Numbered from the stretch's first letter, positions 15,399 to 24,033 are shown. The stretch is 64,000 nt of DNA from Variovorax sp. PBL-E5 (GCF_901827185.1 NZ_LR594672.1:186001-250000), one strand, 5' to 3'. The notes: a model not told the origin generated them from the letters alone. A program made the numbers and translations.

Positions 15399-16403
15399 TT
15401 ATGCCAACCAAGGGCTCAAGTGCGAAGCGTCAAGCACGTCGCGAAGAGCGCCGTTGGAGGAAACCTGTTTTCCGGTGAGCCGGTCGACCATTCCGAGGAT
15501 GGCGCATTGCTGGCGTCCTTGTCGCGTGCAGTAGGCCTGGTCGAGCATCCCGAACCAGTCCCAGCTTCCCTTGGGGTTGAACAGGAAGGGGCTCATCGTC
15601 GGGTACGCCTGAGGGTACAGGACGATGATGTCGTTCGCTTCCGCCCACTCGTTGTAGCCAGCATGCGTGGCGAACAGCTCTCCCAACTTGTACTCGGACT
15701 GCTCGCAACCGTGGAGGGCGACATGCAGCTTGCAGCGCTTACCGCGCAGGGCAGCGGTTGGGTAGTAGACCAGCCCGGTCTCGCCCATTCCGTACAGCGT
15801 CGGATGTCGCAAGAACTCGTTCTGGCTGAATCGCGCCAGGAGGCCTTGAGGCGTCGTTCGCGACCTCAAGGGCCCGTACAGGTGCTTGAGCATCTGGCCA
15901 GCCGCATCGAAGCCGACGTTGCTGATGTACGACTCCCGATAGGGCGACAGTGCCTTCGCGTCGAAGGAATCCGTGGGCATCGTGTGCGCGCACGGCACAT
16001 TGTTTACGTAACGAACATTTCCCTTGGCGGTGAACCGCTCGCAGAATTCCACCAGGCCGTCGGTCGGACCCTGAAGGACCGTCTGGTCTTCGGTGCCGCG
16101 GAACACCCAAATCCGGGCGTCTACCAGGTTCTCGAGGTCGGCGATGGCGCCGACCGTTTCGAGGTACCGCGCCTTTGAAGCCAGGCGAGCCACGTCGAGC
16201 TCGGGTCCGCCGCGCATGCCCGCAGAGAGTGCCCCGTACAGAGAGCCGTTCGAGCAGAGGAACGGACCGCCGGCGATAGAGCCCATCCCGGAAAACACGT
16301 CGCTGTAGGCGACCAGCAACTGATGGGCCATGTACGCGCCGGCGGACAAACCGGAAACCGTTACTTTAGAGACATCGACAGCCGCTTTGGAAAGCTTGTC
16401 CAT
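15399..16403 (-). CDS. PHB depolymerase-family esterase
   Basis: 334 residues from ATG 16403. Enzymes of this family hydrolyse poly(3-hydroxybutyrate) or its oligomers with an alpha/beta-hydrolase triad. The lipase box GLSAG is at residues 18-22 (Ser20 as nucleophile), very near the N-terminus. The oxyanion motif HGC follows at about 231. This order is that of the type 2 catalytic domains of extracellular depolymerases. GMGSIAGGPFLCSN and YVNNVPCAHTMPTDS are also family-like. No signal peptide or substrate-binding domain is seen, so it may act inside the cell or lack export. Confidence 0.85.
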   Translation of the reverse strand: MDKLSKAAVDVSKVTVSGLSAGAYMAHQLLVAYSDVFSGMGSIAGGPFLCSNGSLYGALSAGMRGGPELDVARLASKARYLETVGAIADLENLVDARIWVFRGTEDQTVLQGPTDGLVEFCERFTAKGNVRYVNNVPCAHTMPTDSFDAKALSPYRESYISNVGFDAAGQMLKHLYGPLRSRTTPQGLLARFSQNEFLRHPTLYGMGETGLVYYPTAALRGKRCKLHVALHGCEQSEYKLGELFATHAGYNEWAEANDIIVLYPQAYPTMSPFLFNPKGSWDWFGMLDQAYCTRQGRQQCAILGMVDRLTGKQVSSNGALRDVLDASHLSPWLA

Positions 16404-16798
16404 ATTCGTATACCTTTGATTTAGTCCTTCGAGGTATAGGAATCGGGAGCTCGGGCCTAGCCGTTGGCGAAAAGCGGGGCCGGAGGCGTTAACTGGGAAC
16501 GTCGCTCGCGGCGTCGCAGGTGAGTACTCGACGGAGAAGCTCACCGTCAAGAACATGACCGCCAGTGCGGCTGGCACGGTCGAAGACCGGGGCAAGCGAG
16601 TTGCCCACAAGGGGGGCCGGAATCGATAGGTTCTGGACACCGCTCGTTCACGGCGGGCTGCCCGAAGAGTTAGCCAGCGCCGCCCAGGGGGTGGGAACCG
16701 TCCTCCGGATGCGGCGCGCAAGCTAGGAGGGTCTGTGTGTACAAAAGTAAGCAGGCTGCACTATAGTTCACGACCACAACGACGAAATGATTTAAGCC
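16404..16798. other. Divergent promoter region
   Basis: No gene supported: the leftward frame extending to 16721 is Arg/Pro-rich and lacks a start signal. It contains a TATACC element about 30 nt upstream of the esterase start and a CTATAG box at 16761-16766, about 35 nt before the rightward gene. Confidence 0.5.
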
Positions 16799-17512
16799 GT
16801 GATTCATCTAAAGGTTCGCTTGCCCACTTTCGCGCTGCTTCTGTTTGCATCCGTCCTGGTCACGAGCGCGCGCGCCGACGACGAGGTAACTGCTTCCGAC
16901 GTCGCCGACTCTCGAGAGGTGTTCACGCGCATCGGCAAAGCGTACCTAGTAGCCAAGGACAACGGGTACATGACGAAGGCGGCCTTATTTTTCAATTTGC
17001 GGCTCGCTCGATTCACGCCCCGGCCGACCACCAAGTGCAGCCCCGAATGCAAGGATGCTATTGCGCTGCCGGCGCGCCGTGAGTTCGTTGTAGAAGCGGT
17101 GGTGGCACCCGATGACGAACGTAAAGACGTGAGGCTCACGTGCCGCGCAAACAGCATGTTCTGCCACTACCGGGTGCGCTTCACTGACGGGCAGGTCGCC
17201 TATGTGGAGGTGCACACTTTCGAGGAGTCCGTGAGCCCCTCCACGGCCATCGCATTGGACATGCCCGGCTTGTACTCAATACGCCCGAAGGTGGCGACCG
17301 CCGCGTCGCGCAAACACCAGGTGGAGCTCGACAGGCACTTCCGCAAGATTGGCATTAAGCCGGGGTTCACAATGGCTGAGGTGCTGCGCAGCGACTGGGG
17401 CAAACCTGAATTCAAGACGTCGGGCAACGGGCGAACCGCGGTCTGGGCGTACCGGACCCGGATGGTGTCCTTCATTGATGGTGTTGTTCACGAAATCAAA
17501 CCCCTGGATTAG
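16799..17512 (+). CDS. Exported protein with BamE-like C-terminus
   Basis: 237 residues from a GTG; a CTATAG promoter-like box lies 35 nt upstream. A signal peptide occupies residues 1-27 (FALLLFASVLVTSARA). The middle domain has four cysteines (KCSPECKDA, RLTCRANSMFCHYRV), possibly two disulfides, in an immunoglobulin-like context. The C-terminal 60 residues (IKPGFTMAEVLRSDWGKP, then AVWAYRTRMVSFIDGVV) match the pattern of the BamE/SmpA small lipoprotein fold. Probably periplasmic. An intrinsic terminator follows. Confidence 0.65.
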   Translation: MIHLKVRLPTFALLLFASVLVTSARADDEVTASDVADSREVFTRIGKAYLVAKDNGYMTKAALFFNLRLARFTPRPTTKCSPECKDAIALPARREFVVEAVVAPDDERKDVRLTCRANSMFCHYRVRFTDGQVAYVEVHTFEESVSPSTAIALDMPGLYSIRPKVATAASRKHQVELDRHFRKIGIKPGFTMAEVLRSDWGKPEFKTSGNGRTAVWAYRTRMVSFIDGVVHEIKPLD

Positions 17513-17545
17513 GCGTTCGTCGGCCGCCGCCGTTAACCCCGCTTC

Positions 17546-17573
17546 AGTCAGCCCCTTGTGGGCTGGCTTTCCT
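17546..17573 (+). terminator. Terminator after the BamE-like gene
   Basis: Stem CAGCCC/GGGCTG (17549-17554 with 17560-17565), then GCTTTCCTTT. Confidence 0.6.
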
Positions 17574-17621
17574 TTGCGGGCGGGCGCCGTCATCATCTTG
17601 CGAGTGCCTTGCTGTCGCACA

Positions 17622-17651
17622 AATGAAACGAGCCCCACAAGAGGGGCTCGT
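17622..17651 (-). terminator. Terminator of module copy 1 leftward genes
   Basis: Stem ACGAGCCCC/GGGGCTCGT (17628-17636 with 17643-17651), 6-base loop, followed on the minus strand by TTCATTT. Confidence 0.65.
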
Positions 17652-17686
17652 CTGCATCAGGACCTGCCTGCGCCAGCGCTTTTGCG

Positions 17687-18200
17687 CTAATGAGGGTGTG
17701 GCTCCTGCACGGCGGGGTGCTTCAGCCCGTGGGCAATTTCCAAGGCAGTGATGCCCGCGAGCAGTTCCATCAGCCCGAAGGCGGCGACGCTGCCCATCAG
17801 GCCGAGCTGCGGGGTGTGCCAGGCCCACATGATGAGTGGACTGAGAATCGCGCCTTGCGCGAGGCAGTCCGTGATGCCCCAGAAACTGCCGAATCGAATC
17901 TGGGCCGGCGGCAGGACGCTGCGTAAGATGCGGCCAACCTTGCCGGCCCATGCCGGCGTGTGCGCTCCACGTCGTGCCAGCCTTGCCTGCAACGCTTCCT
18001 TGATGGGCTCGCCCCGCCAAGTGAACCCCGACTTTCACGGCAACGTAGACGGACAACACGGCGTGGAGGTCGATGACAGCGGTGGTGTCCGCCAAGTTGT
18101 TACAGGCCAGCAGACCCTTGGCCACGCCCACGACACCTGCGCTGTGCGCACACTCGGCCATGAGGGTGGCGGCGTTCCAGAGGGTAATACGGGAGCTCAC
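17687..18200 (-). pseudogene. Module gene C, copy 1: multi-pass membrane protein with a frameshift
   Basis: The N-terminal part reads from ATG 18200 to about 18025; the rest continues in another frame down to 17687. Joined, the two pieces align end to end with the intact 173-residue paralogue at 33286-33807: AHSAG, then KVGVHLAG, then, after the shift, GEPIKEALQARLARRG, PPAQI, MWAWHTPQLG and ELLAGITALEIAHG. The shift is one extra base near a GGCGGGG run. About four membrane helices are predicted by eye. It overlaps gene B by ATGA. It is either a recent mutation, a sequencing error or, less likely, recoding. Confidence 0.7.
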
Positions 18201-18499
18201 TTTTCATCTCCTTGGGTAGCGTCATGGTTGACGGCCGTCTTGCGCGGCGGGCCCTCGAGACGCGCCTCGAGGCGCGGCGGCACCACCGGCTCGACGTGCT
18301 TTTCGATGTGCGCCGGCGGCGGGGCGGTGTTCGGCTCGTGGCCACCGGCATGGCCGCCGCCGTGACCACCGCCGAAGATAGTTCCGATAGCCAGGCCCGC
18401 CAGAACGACAACGCTCTGGACGGCGCGCGCGACGGCGCGGTTTCTCAGTGCCAGGCCGAGGACTCGGCCTGCGAAGCGGAGGACTTGAGGATTGGGCAT
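18197..18499 (-). CDS. Module gene B, copy 1: small Gly/His-rich membrane protein
   Basis: 100 residues. A basic N-terminus (residues 1-25) is followed by a hydrophobic helix at about 26-43 (AVQSVVVLAGLAIGTIF). Next comes a flexible Gly/His segment (GGGHGGGHAGGHEP) and a Pro-rich charged tail (PPPAHIEKHVEPVVPPRLEARLE). The His cluster could bind a metal, but that is speculation. Paralogue at 33797-34102 shares the helix, the Gly/His segment and the HEP..PPA.I.K pattern. The ribosome-binding region is part of a 16-bp block conserved upstream of both copies. Confidence 0.7.
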   Translation of the reverse strand: MPNPQVLRFAGRVLGLALRNRAVARAVQSVVVLAGLAIGTIFGGGHGGGHAGGHEPNTAPPPAHIEKHVEPVVPPRLEARLEGPPRKTAVNHDATQGDEK

Positions 18500-18889
18500 G
18501 GTGGCAATCTCCAGTTGGGTGGTGCGTGCTGGAGAGAGCCTAAACAGCTTTTCGGAAGCTCGATAGCCTTTAGTGGGTTCGCCCGACCAACCTAAAACTA
18601 CACGCTGTCCCGCTGTGCCACCTAAAACGATTTGGCGTGTCGCGACAGCGTGAGGCCCCGGGCGGGAAGAGGCGCTGCAGGGAGTGGTTATCCAGGCAAA
18701 CCCTTAGACGGCGGGTTCCGGAGGAGGCGTCGCGAACGAGCGCGAGCCAGGCGCTTTGGATGCGCGGGCCGGATTGTGCCACACGAACTCCCCCGCAAGC
18801 GCGTTCGCCGGAGAACTTTCGTTATCAGAAAACCAGTTCTCTCGGCAGAATGTGCCGCTTGGACCTGACATCCGTGGAAGGAGATTGCG
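18500..18889. promoter_or_regulatory. Divergent control region of module copy 1
   Basis: Next to gene B, CAATCTCCAGTTGGGT (18505-18520) matches 34105-34120 of copy 2 at 15 of 16 bases. Three CTAAAA/TTTAG-type hexamers occur between 18569 and 18630. On the rightward side GGCAGAAT...CCGCTT (18844-18860) lies exactly 46 nt before gene A, as in copy 2, preceded at about 21 nt by TATCA. This pair could be a -35/-10. No gene lies here. Confidence 0.5.
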
Positions 18890-19351
18890 ATGGCGACGCG
18901 CAAAGCGAAGACCGGCAAGGTTTCGGCCGGCGCCGGAGAGTGCGGGGGTGACGTGAAGGCGCAGGCGGCGGGCAAGGTGAAAGAGGACGTCACAGACAAT
19001 TGGAGGCGCCTGCTTATCGACCACATCGTCTTTGGCCTCCTCTCGTACGACATCCAAGGTAGGCGCGAGGGCACCTCGATTCACGGCGCGATGAAGCGCT
19101 GGCGCCGGCTTTGCGAAGAGGGGCTTCGGTTCGGCCGGGGTCCAGACGAGATATGGCCGACGCGCTTCTGGTTGGGGACGCAAACCGACGTCGTCTTGGA
19201 CCTTGGTTGCGGAGACGCGTTTCTGGGGACGCGGCTGACCCAGGCAGGGCACGTCGAGTACATCGGCATCGACTCCTCCGCCGAATGCTTGAAATCCGTC
19301 CAGCTGACGAAGCACAATGACGGTGACGGTTCACAACCTGGAGGGCGATGA
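18890..19351 (+). CDS. Module gene A, copy 1, N-terminal fragment (methyltransferase)
   Basis: 153 codons from ATG 18890 behind AAGGAG. About the first 145 residues align with the start of the intact paralogue at 34481. They include LLSYD, SIHGAMKRWRRLCEEG, and the SAM-binding glycine loop LDLGCGD followed by YIGID. After LTKH the frame is lost: one extra A before 19317 moves the coding into the next frame, and the last codons here are out-of-frame readthrough. As it stands this fragment would be an incomplete Rossmann fold. Confidence 0.75.
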   Translation: MATRKAKTGKVSAGAGECGGDVKAQAAGKVKEDVTDNWRRLLIDHIVFGLLSYDIQGRREGTSIHGAMKRWRRLCEEGLRFGRGPDEIWPTRFWLGTQTDVVLDLGCGDAFLGTRLTQAGHVEYIGIDSSAECLKSVQLTKHNDGDGSQPGGR

Positions 19352-21098
19352 CCCGCTGGCCCCTATTGGGCATCTGCGACAGCGCCCACAGTTCATTTTG
19401 GCCGTCCGACTCTTTGACCACATCAAGGACCCGGCAAAACTCTTGGCTGAGATTGGACAGCGCTACGAACCTGGCAGGTCCGCGTCGATGCTGGTTGTGA
19501 CGAGTAACTTGCGCTATTTCCGTAAAACGGGGCACCCCCCTGACTTCGGAGAGCAGCCGCAGGTAGGGGGGCTTACTGAATGCCGAGACGGCCAGCAGCG
19601 CTTTCTGAGGTCCCGCACGGAGATGCGCAGGCTGTTTCGTGACGCAGGGTTTCTTATTTACGACGAGGCATCGCCCTTGCTTCCCGCCGGCGCGCAGGAC
19701 CTGGACGGCTTCACTTGGCGAGAAGGTGACCATGCGGTGGCACCGTTTCACGTCTGGCTACTTGGTATCCACAGCACGCGCCGAGAGCCGGCCAATGCAA
19801 CCCAGATTGAGAAATGGCTGAGCGAACTGACGTCAGAACGCGACGCGCACGGTACGGCCCACCTGCTCCTGGAGGCCATCAAGGAGAACCTTGACGGTGT
19901 TCACTGGCGCACGATTCCTGCAGATTCGCCACTCATTTACAAGCACAACACCGGAGGTCAGGTCTTCATCGTGCGCACCGGCAGGTTGGGTGCATACATG
20001 CCTGGCACCGAACCCGGGGCCGTCCGGAGGGTGGCAAAGTCGAAGGGGACGGCGGCAGAGGCGGAACTACCGCAACCTCCCGCCCCGCCCCCTCCACCGC
20101 GACAGCCCAGGGTCGTCTTAGACCCGAACGAGGCCTTTGGCGAGCTCGAAATTTTCGACCACGAGACGGAGCACGACCGACGTTTCGTCTCATCGGTGTA
20201 TGGCATGCCTTTGGACAGGCGTGTACCTCTGTCGGATGTACTCGTGCTGCCCCAAGAGACGGTCCAAATACTAATGAAGCTTCCTAAAGTGCTGGGCAAT
20301 CCCATGCTCGTTGACCTGCGGACGAAAAGCCTGGAGTCGTCGTTGCGCTATGAGGCACCCTACGTTGGCACGTCCAAGCTCTCGTTTCAAATCGCTGGTG
20401 CCCCCCACCCGCGTGTAGTTGAGCCGGTCAACGTCAGCATGGTTGCATCCCTCCTGGCCTTGGCCCTGGAAGCAGACCGCGAGAAGGCGCTTTACGCGCT
20501 TGATGGACGGCGCGTCATCTACATCGACCGCATTCACGAGGCGCCGTCGCGGCTCTTCCAGCGATTTCCGGGTCGGGATGTCCGGGCCGCCATCAATGGC
20601 GCACTCGAGTACCTGCAGGCAGCAGGTGTGCTTGGCCTCATGCGGCCGGTCCCGCTAATGGCGACTCCAAAGGAGAGGGAGGAGCGCTATGCGCGGCTAC
20701 GCGAAGTAGCCAAAGAACGAAACGTGCACAGTGCGCTGGCCACAATCGAAAAGTCCGCGCCTGCCAGCGCCGCGGTCTTCGAACGGTTTCTGAAGAACCC
20801 GTTCTATTGCCTGATTATCGTCGAGGCCGATATGTCGCTTCGCAAGTTCGTGCTGGAGCCGACCGAGGAGCTTTTCACAGATACGAACGCTTCAATCGTA
20901 GCGAAGGGGAAGCCGAGCCCTGAGTCGTTGGCGTTCTGGCACGACGAAATGGTCAAGGTCAGCATGGACTTTTGGAGAACGCGCATCGAGGCGGATGCCT
21001 GGTGGTACGACAGTCTGGGCACCCCGCTCGCCGTGGGCCGCCAAACCGCCCCGCACCATGAACCGTTGGTCTCCAGCACTCCTGAGCCAATGCGGTGA
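19317..21098 (+). CDS. Module gene A, copy 1, C-terminal fragment (methyltransferase rest, cNMP-binding-like, HTH-like)
   Basis: 593 codons that continue gene A after the single-base shift. The ATG at 19317 falls exactly where the paralogue reads FMQVLVRNLEEDDP. This piece holds the rest of the methyltransferase (ILAVRLFDHIKDPAKLL), a cyclic-nucleotide-binding-like barrel (FIVRTGRLGAYMPG, later FGELEIF and FVSSVYGMP), and an HTH-like segment (AAINGALEYLQAAGVLGLM). It stays free of stops, so the shift is recent, an error, or bypassed by reinitiation at this ATG. Compared with copy 2 it has an extra Pro-rich loop near residue 245. Confidence 0.75.
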   Translation: MTVTVHNLEGDDPLAPIGHLRQRPQFILAVRLFDHIKDPAKLLAEIGQRYEPGRSASMLVVTSNLRYFRKTGHPPDFGEQPQVGGLTECRDGQQRFLRSRTEMRRLFRDAGFLIYDEASPLLPAGAQDLDGFTWREGDHAVAPFHVWLLGIHSTRREPANATQIEKWLSELTSERDAHGTAHLLLEAIKENLDGVHWRTIPADSPLIYKHNTGGQVFIVRTGRLGAYMPGTEPGAVRRVAKSKGTAAEAELPQPPAPPPPPRQPRVVLDPNEAFGELEIFDHETEHDRRFVSSVYGMPLDRRVPLSDVLVLPQETVQILMKLPKVLGNPMLVDLRTKSLESSLRYEAPYVGTSKLSFQIAGAPHPRVVEPVNVSMVASLLALALEADREKALYALDGRRVIYIDRIHEAPSRLFQRFPGRDVRAAINGALEYLQAAGVLGLMRPVPLMATPKEREERYARLREVAKERNVHSALATIEKSAPASAAVFERFLKNPFYCLIIVEADMSLRKFVLEPTEELFTDTNASIVAKGKPSPESLAFWHDEMVKVSMDFWRTRIEADAWWYDSLGTPLAVGRQTAPHHEPLVSSTPEPMR

Positions 21099-21160
21099 CG
21101 GTCGAGGCCTAAGGCCTTGCGGTGGGAGGCAGAATGTTAAATCGTTTGCGAAAAGCGCCT

Positions 21161-21173
21161 TAGTACGGTACTA
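21161..21173. promoter_or_regulatory. Palindromic operator candidate of the AbiE pair
   Basis: TAGTAC G GTACTA is a perfect palindrome 13 bases before the abiEi start, within an AT-rich segment that also holds CATAAAAT. AbiEi antitoxins are known autorepressors that bind inverted repeats in their promoter. Confidence 0.6.
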
Positions 21174-21186
21174 TTCGCATAAAATC

Positions 21187-22041
21187 ATGAGACCCATCTC
21201 GCCCCTGTCTCAGCCAGACACTCGCCGTGCAGGTCTCGAGCCTGCCCTGCGCAAAATCCAGGCCCAGGCTCGTTACCTCGTGCGTGCCGACGAGTTGGCC
21301 AAGCTCACGGGCCGGGAGCCAGGTGGCGATGCGATGAAATCGGCGCTTCGGCGTGTCGCTCAACAAGGCCTCGTCACCCTGGCTACGAAGCGTCCTTCGA
21401 CATGGCTCATCGTTCCGCCCGAGCACAGCCATTTTGGGGCGCCTCCGGTCGAGTGGTGGCTGGACGACTATTTGAAGGATGTCGAGCCACACTACTACCT
21501 TGCGTTGCTGTCGGCCGCCAGGCATTGGGGCTCCGCGCACTATGCGCTGCAAGCCACCCAAGTGATGGTTAGCCGGCCGCGGCGCGCCCAAACCATAGGC
21601 CGCCTGCGCCTGGACTTCACCGTGAAGAAGTCCATAGACAAGACACCGGTCGACTACGTCACCACGCCGGTGGCGCGTCTACGGGTCAGTACCCGCGAAG
21701 CGACGCTCCTGGACCTGGTTCGACATCAGTCCCAGGTTGGTGGCATCGAGTCGGTCGCTCGAATCGCCAAGGACCTCGCGCCGTCATTGAAATCCGATGC
21801 GCTCTTGCAAACCCTGGACGCGCTCGACCAGGTGCCGGCAGTTCAGCGCCTTGGCTTCGTCCTCGATACGCTCAAGTTAGGGGAGCAAAGCCATGTCCTC
21901 AAGAGCTGGTTGACTGGACGGCACCGGGCGTCGCAGCCCCTGGAACCAGCCAAGGTTGCGCCGTCGGGCGTGTTGCACGATTCAACGTGGGGCGTGGAGC
22001 ACACCCTGCATCAAAGAAACAGTATTTCGGAGCTCGCTTGA
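21187..22041 (+). CDS. abiEi: Type IV toxin-antitoxin system antitoxin AbiEi
   Basis: 284 residues from ATG 21187; the frame further upstream overlaps module gene A. An N-terminal winged helix (about residues 20-75, ARYLVRADELAKLTG, MKSALRRVAQQGLV) leads to the AbiEi domain with PPVEWWLDDYLK, HYYLALLSAARHWG and ATQVMVSRPRR. In known pairs the antitoxin represses the operon and counteracts the AbiEii toxin without forming a stable complex. The stop overlaps the TTG start of the toxin gene. The pair sits directly after module copy 1. Confidence 0.88.
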   Translation: MRPISPLSQPDTRRAGLEPALRKIQAQARYLVRADELAKLTGREPGGDAMKSALRRVAQQGLVTLATKRPSTWLIVPPEHSHFGAPPVEWWLDDYLKDVEPHYYLALLSAARHWGSAHYALQATQVMVSRPRRAQTIGRLRLDFTVKKSIDKTPVDYVTTPVARLRVSTREATLLDLVRHQSQVGGIESVARIAKDLAPSLKSDALLQTLDALDQVPAVQRLGFVLDTLKLGEQSHVLKSWLTGRHRASQPLEPAKVAPSGVLHDSTWGVEHTLHQRNSISELA

Positions 22042-22904
22042 TACCCCTGAAGGAAATTGTGCCTTGGCGCTCCAAGGCACCATGGAGCGACGACTTGATG
22101 GTGGAGCAGGACTACCTGCTCAGCCAAGCCGTAGGCGCAATCTTCGCGGACGAGAAGCTGCGAAAGCAACTCGCCATGCGCGGCGGCACCGTTCTTCACA
22201 AAGGACACCTGGCTCCGGCGAGTCGATATTCGGAGGACATCGACCTTGTGCTCACGGCGAAACGGTCAAGGAGTGGCATCTCTGCGGACATTGCCACGGC
22301 GCTCAAGCCGCTGCTGGGCGAGCCCTCGGAGGTTGTTCGCACAACGGTAACGCTGGCAGTTCGGAACTTCCTCTCCAAGTCGGAAATTGCACGGGTCACC
22401 TACGTCTATGGGCCAACAAGCCTGTTGGCCGCCCAGGCCAAGCTAAAAATCGAGGTGAATCTGAACGAGCAGACGAGCCTGTACCCGCTGACCACCGTGC
22501 CTATCGAGATGCCGTTGGCAGGAGGCGGCGTCGGTTCGGTACTCGTCCCCTCGTACGACCTCGACGAGATGCTGGGGACGAAGCTGCGCGCATTACTGCA
22601 ACGCGAGCACGGCCGCGACCTTTACGACCTTTGGTGGGCCTGGACCGCATCGCAGGCGCAAGGCGCCGTCGCCCGAGTGCAGCCAGCCCGCGTAGCGGAA
22701 GCGTTCCGCTACTACATGGCCCAGGAGGGAAGCACATTCACCGCGGATGACGTCAAGTCTGAATTGCTGCGGCGAATGGGTTCAAAGAAGTTTCTCAATG
22801 ATATGGCGGACTACCTGCCGGTTGGTGCGACGTACAACCCGCAGGTTGCCTGCAGCGAGTTCTTGGACGTGTTTTTGCCCCACCTTACGGCGAAATCCCG
22901 TTGA
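22038..22904 (+). CDS. abiEii: AbiEii-type nucleotidyltransferase toxin
   Basis: 288 residues from a TTG overlapping the antitoxin stop (TTGA). I chose it because the family typically starts IP.....W...APW..D..VEQD, as here. The nucleotidyltransferase signature is intact: MRGGTVLHKG (48-57) and YSEDIDLVL (64-72). Downstream are KIEVN and RDLYDLWWAW. Members of this family transfer nucleotides to targets such as tRNA acceptor stems and block growth, giving abortive phage defence. Key Asp residues are present, so it should be active. Confidence 0.88.
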   Translation: MIPLKEIVPWRSKAPWSDDLMVEQDYLLSQAVGAIFADEKLRKQLAMRGGTVLHKGHLAPASRYSEDIDLVLTAKRSRSGISADIATALKPLLGEPSEVVRTTVTLAVRNFLSKSEIARVTYVYGPTSLLAAQAKLKIEVNLNEQTSLYPLTTVPIEMPLAGGGVGSVLVPSYDLDEMLGTKLRALLQREHGRDLYDLWWAWTASQAQGAVARVQPARVAEAFRYYMAQEGSTFTADDVKSELLRRMGSKKFLNDMADYLPVGATYNPQVACSEFLDVFLPHLTAKSR

Positions 22905-23004
22905 GCGCGGCCGACTCCGTCAGAGCAAGAGTTCGCAGCCGCGAAAGCACTCGCGTGGCCGAGCGGAGCCGTTCAGGTGGCGACGGCGGTTTCCGCAGTT
23001 GCCG

Positions 23005-23628
23005 TTAATCCGGTTGCTGTGCCCAAGCAGGTGGCGCCGTGGATGCCAGCGCGGACAGAAGGGCGGGTCGTTTGAAGGGAATGCCGAAGTCTGCTTCCAG
23101 CCGTTTCATCAGGTCAGGGGAAAGTCGCCCTCGGTAGTCGCTCTCCTGGGCGTTGCCCATGATGAGCATCATCGGGCTGGCAGCCTTGATGTTGAGCCGC
23201 ATGCCCAACTGCTGACTCCACAGCATCACCGCCTCGAAGCCCCCTTCTACGACGAACATGAGTAGCATTGGCGGGGGCGCGTGCGTACGGTCCTGAAGCT
23301 TATGCAACTGCACCCACGAAGCGCGGACATCGACCGGGCTTTTGGCGCCCTTGGCCACCGCGAGGAGCGCTTCTGCAAAGTCCTTGCACTCCATGGACTC
23401 GGGCTTGCCGCCCAGGGCCCTGAAGTGCAACGTTACCTGGTCGACAGCGTCGTTGGCGAAGCGAACCTTGACCCGCTCACCACAGTTGTTGAACTCCTCG
23501 AAGAAATGCGCCAAGCCGACGAAGTCGACCTGGTTGTAGTTCACGTAGGGCGGAGGTCTTAGCCCCTTCTCTACCTGAGAGAAGTCGGGGGTCACCCAAA
23601 GTCCGAGAATCCGTTTGAACGTGGCCAT
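23005..23628 (-). CDS. Hypothetical protein, 207 aa
   Basis: Start at 23628 (MATFKRILGLWVTPDF), preceded by TTGGAG on the minus strand. Soluble, with YVNYNQVDFVGLAHFFEEFN, a lysine-containing middle, and a distinctive PPPMLLMFVVEGGFEAVMLWSQQLG segment, then a conserved-looking SPMMLIMGNAQESDYRGRLSPDLM. The hydrophobic stretch near 120-135 looks like a buried strand, not a membrane helix. Convergent with abiEii. No family recognised. Confidence 0.65.
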   Translation of the reverse strand: MATFKRILGLWVTPDFSQVEKGLRPPPYVNYNQVDFVGLAHFFEEFNNCGERVKVRFANDAVDQVTLHFRALGGKPESMECKDFAEALLAVAKGAKSPVDVRASWVQLHKLQDRTHAPPPMLLMFVVEGGFEAVMLWSQQLGMRLNIKAASPMMLIMGNAQESDYRGRLSPDLMKRLEADFGIPFKRPALLSALASTAPPAWAQQPD

Positions 23629-24033
23629 GCCAGAAGCTCCAATGGGCCCGAGGTTTTGCCGCGGGTACACGCAGGGAACGGCCGCCTTGTCGGCCCGCAG
23701 CGATTCGTATCCTGAAGAACGGTTCTACCTCGCCATTCGTCATCGGTACAGAGACAAAGCGCAAGAAATAAGACGCATGCGTCTTGTCGAAGGCGAAAGC
23801 GCTGCCTCACCAGCAGTAGTCCGTGCACCCGACCTTCGTCGGTTGGGTGTCGCTGGCCAATATACCGTCGGGATTGAGATAAAAAAACCAATTCCACTTG
23901 GCATTCTGGTTTTCTGGGCGTATATGCCCAGCGGAATGCAGGTGGTGCTTCGGAGGCCATGACGCCCGGACTTGGCGAGCCCCTAGCCCAGCTCGTCTCT
24001 ACACCTGGAAGGCCACTCTCAAGGAAGCTCAAC
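23629..24033. other. Intergenic stretch without a supported gene
   Basis: Open frames on both strands (23615-23962 and 23592-24035) overlap neighbours and have odd composition, so neither is accepted. An AT-rich patch near 23860-23900 is followed by TGGGC-GTATAT-GCCCA (23915-23930), a palindromic arrangement that may be a regulator site for the acetyltransferase gene. Confidence 0.45.
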
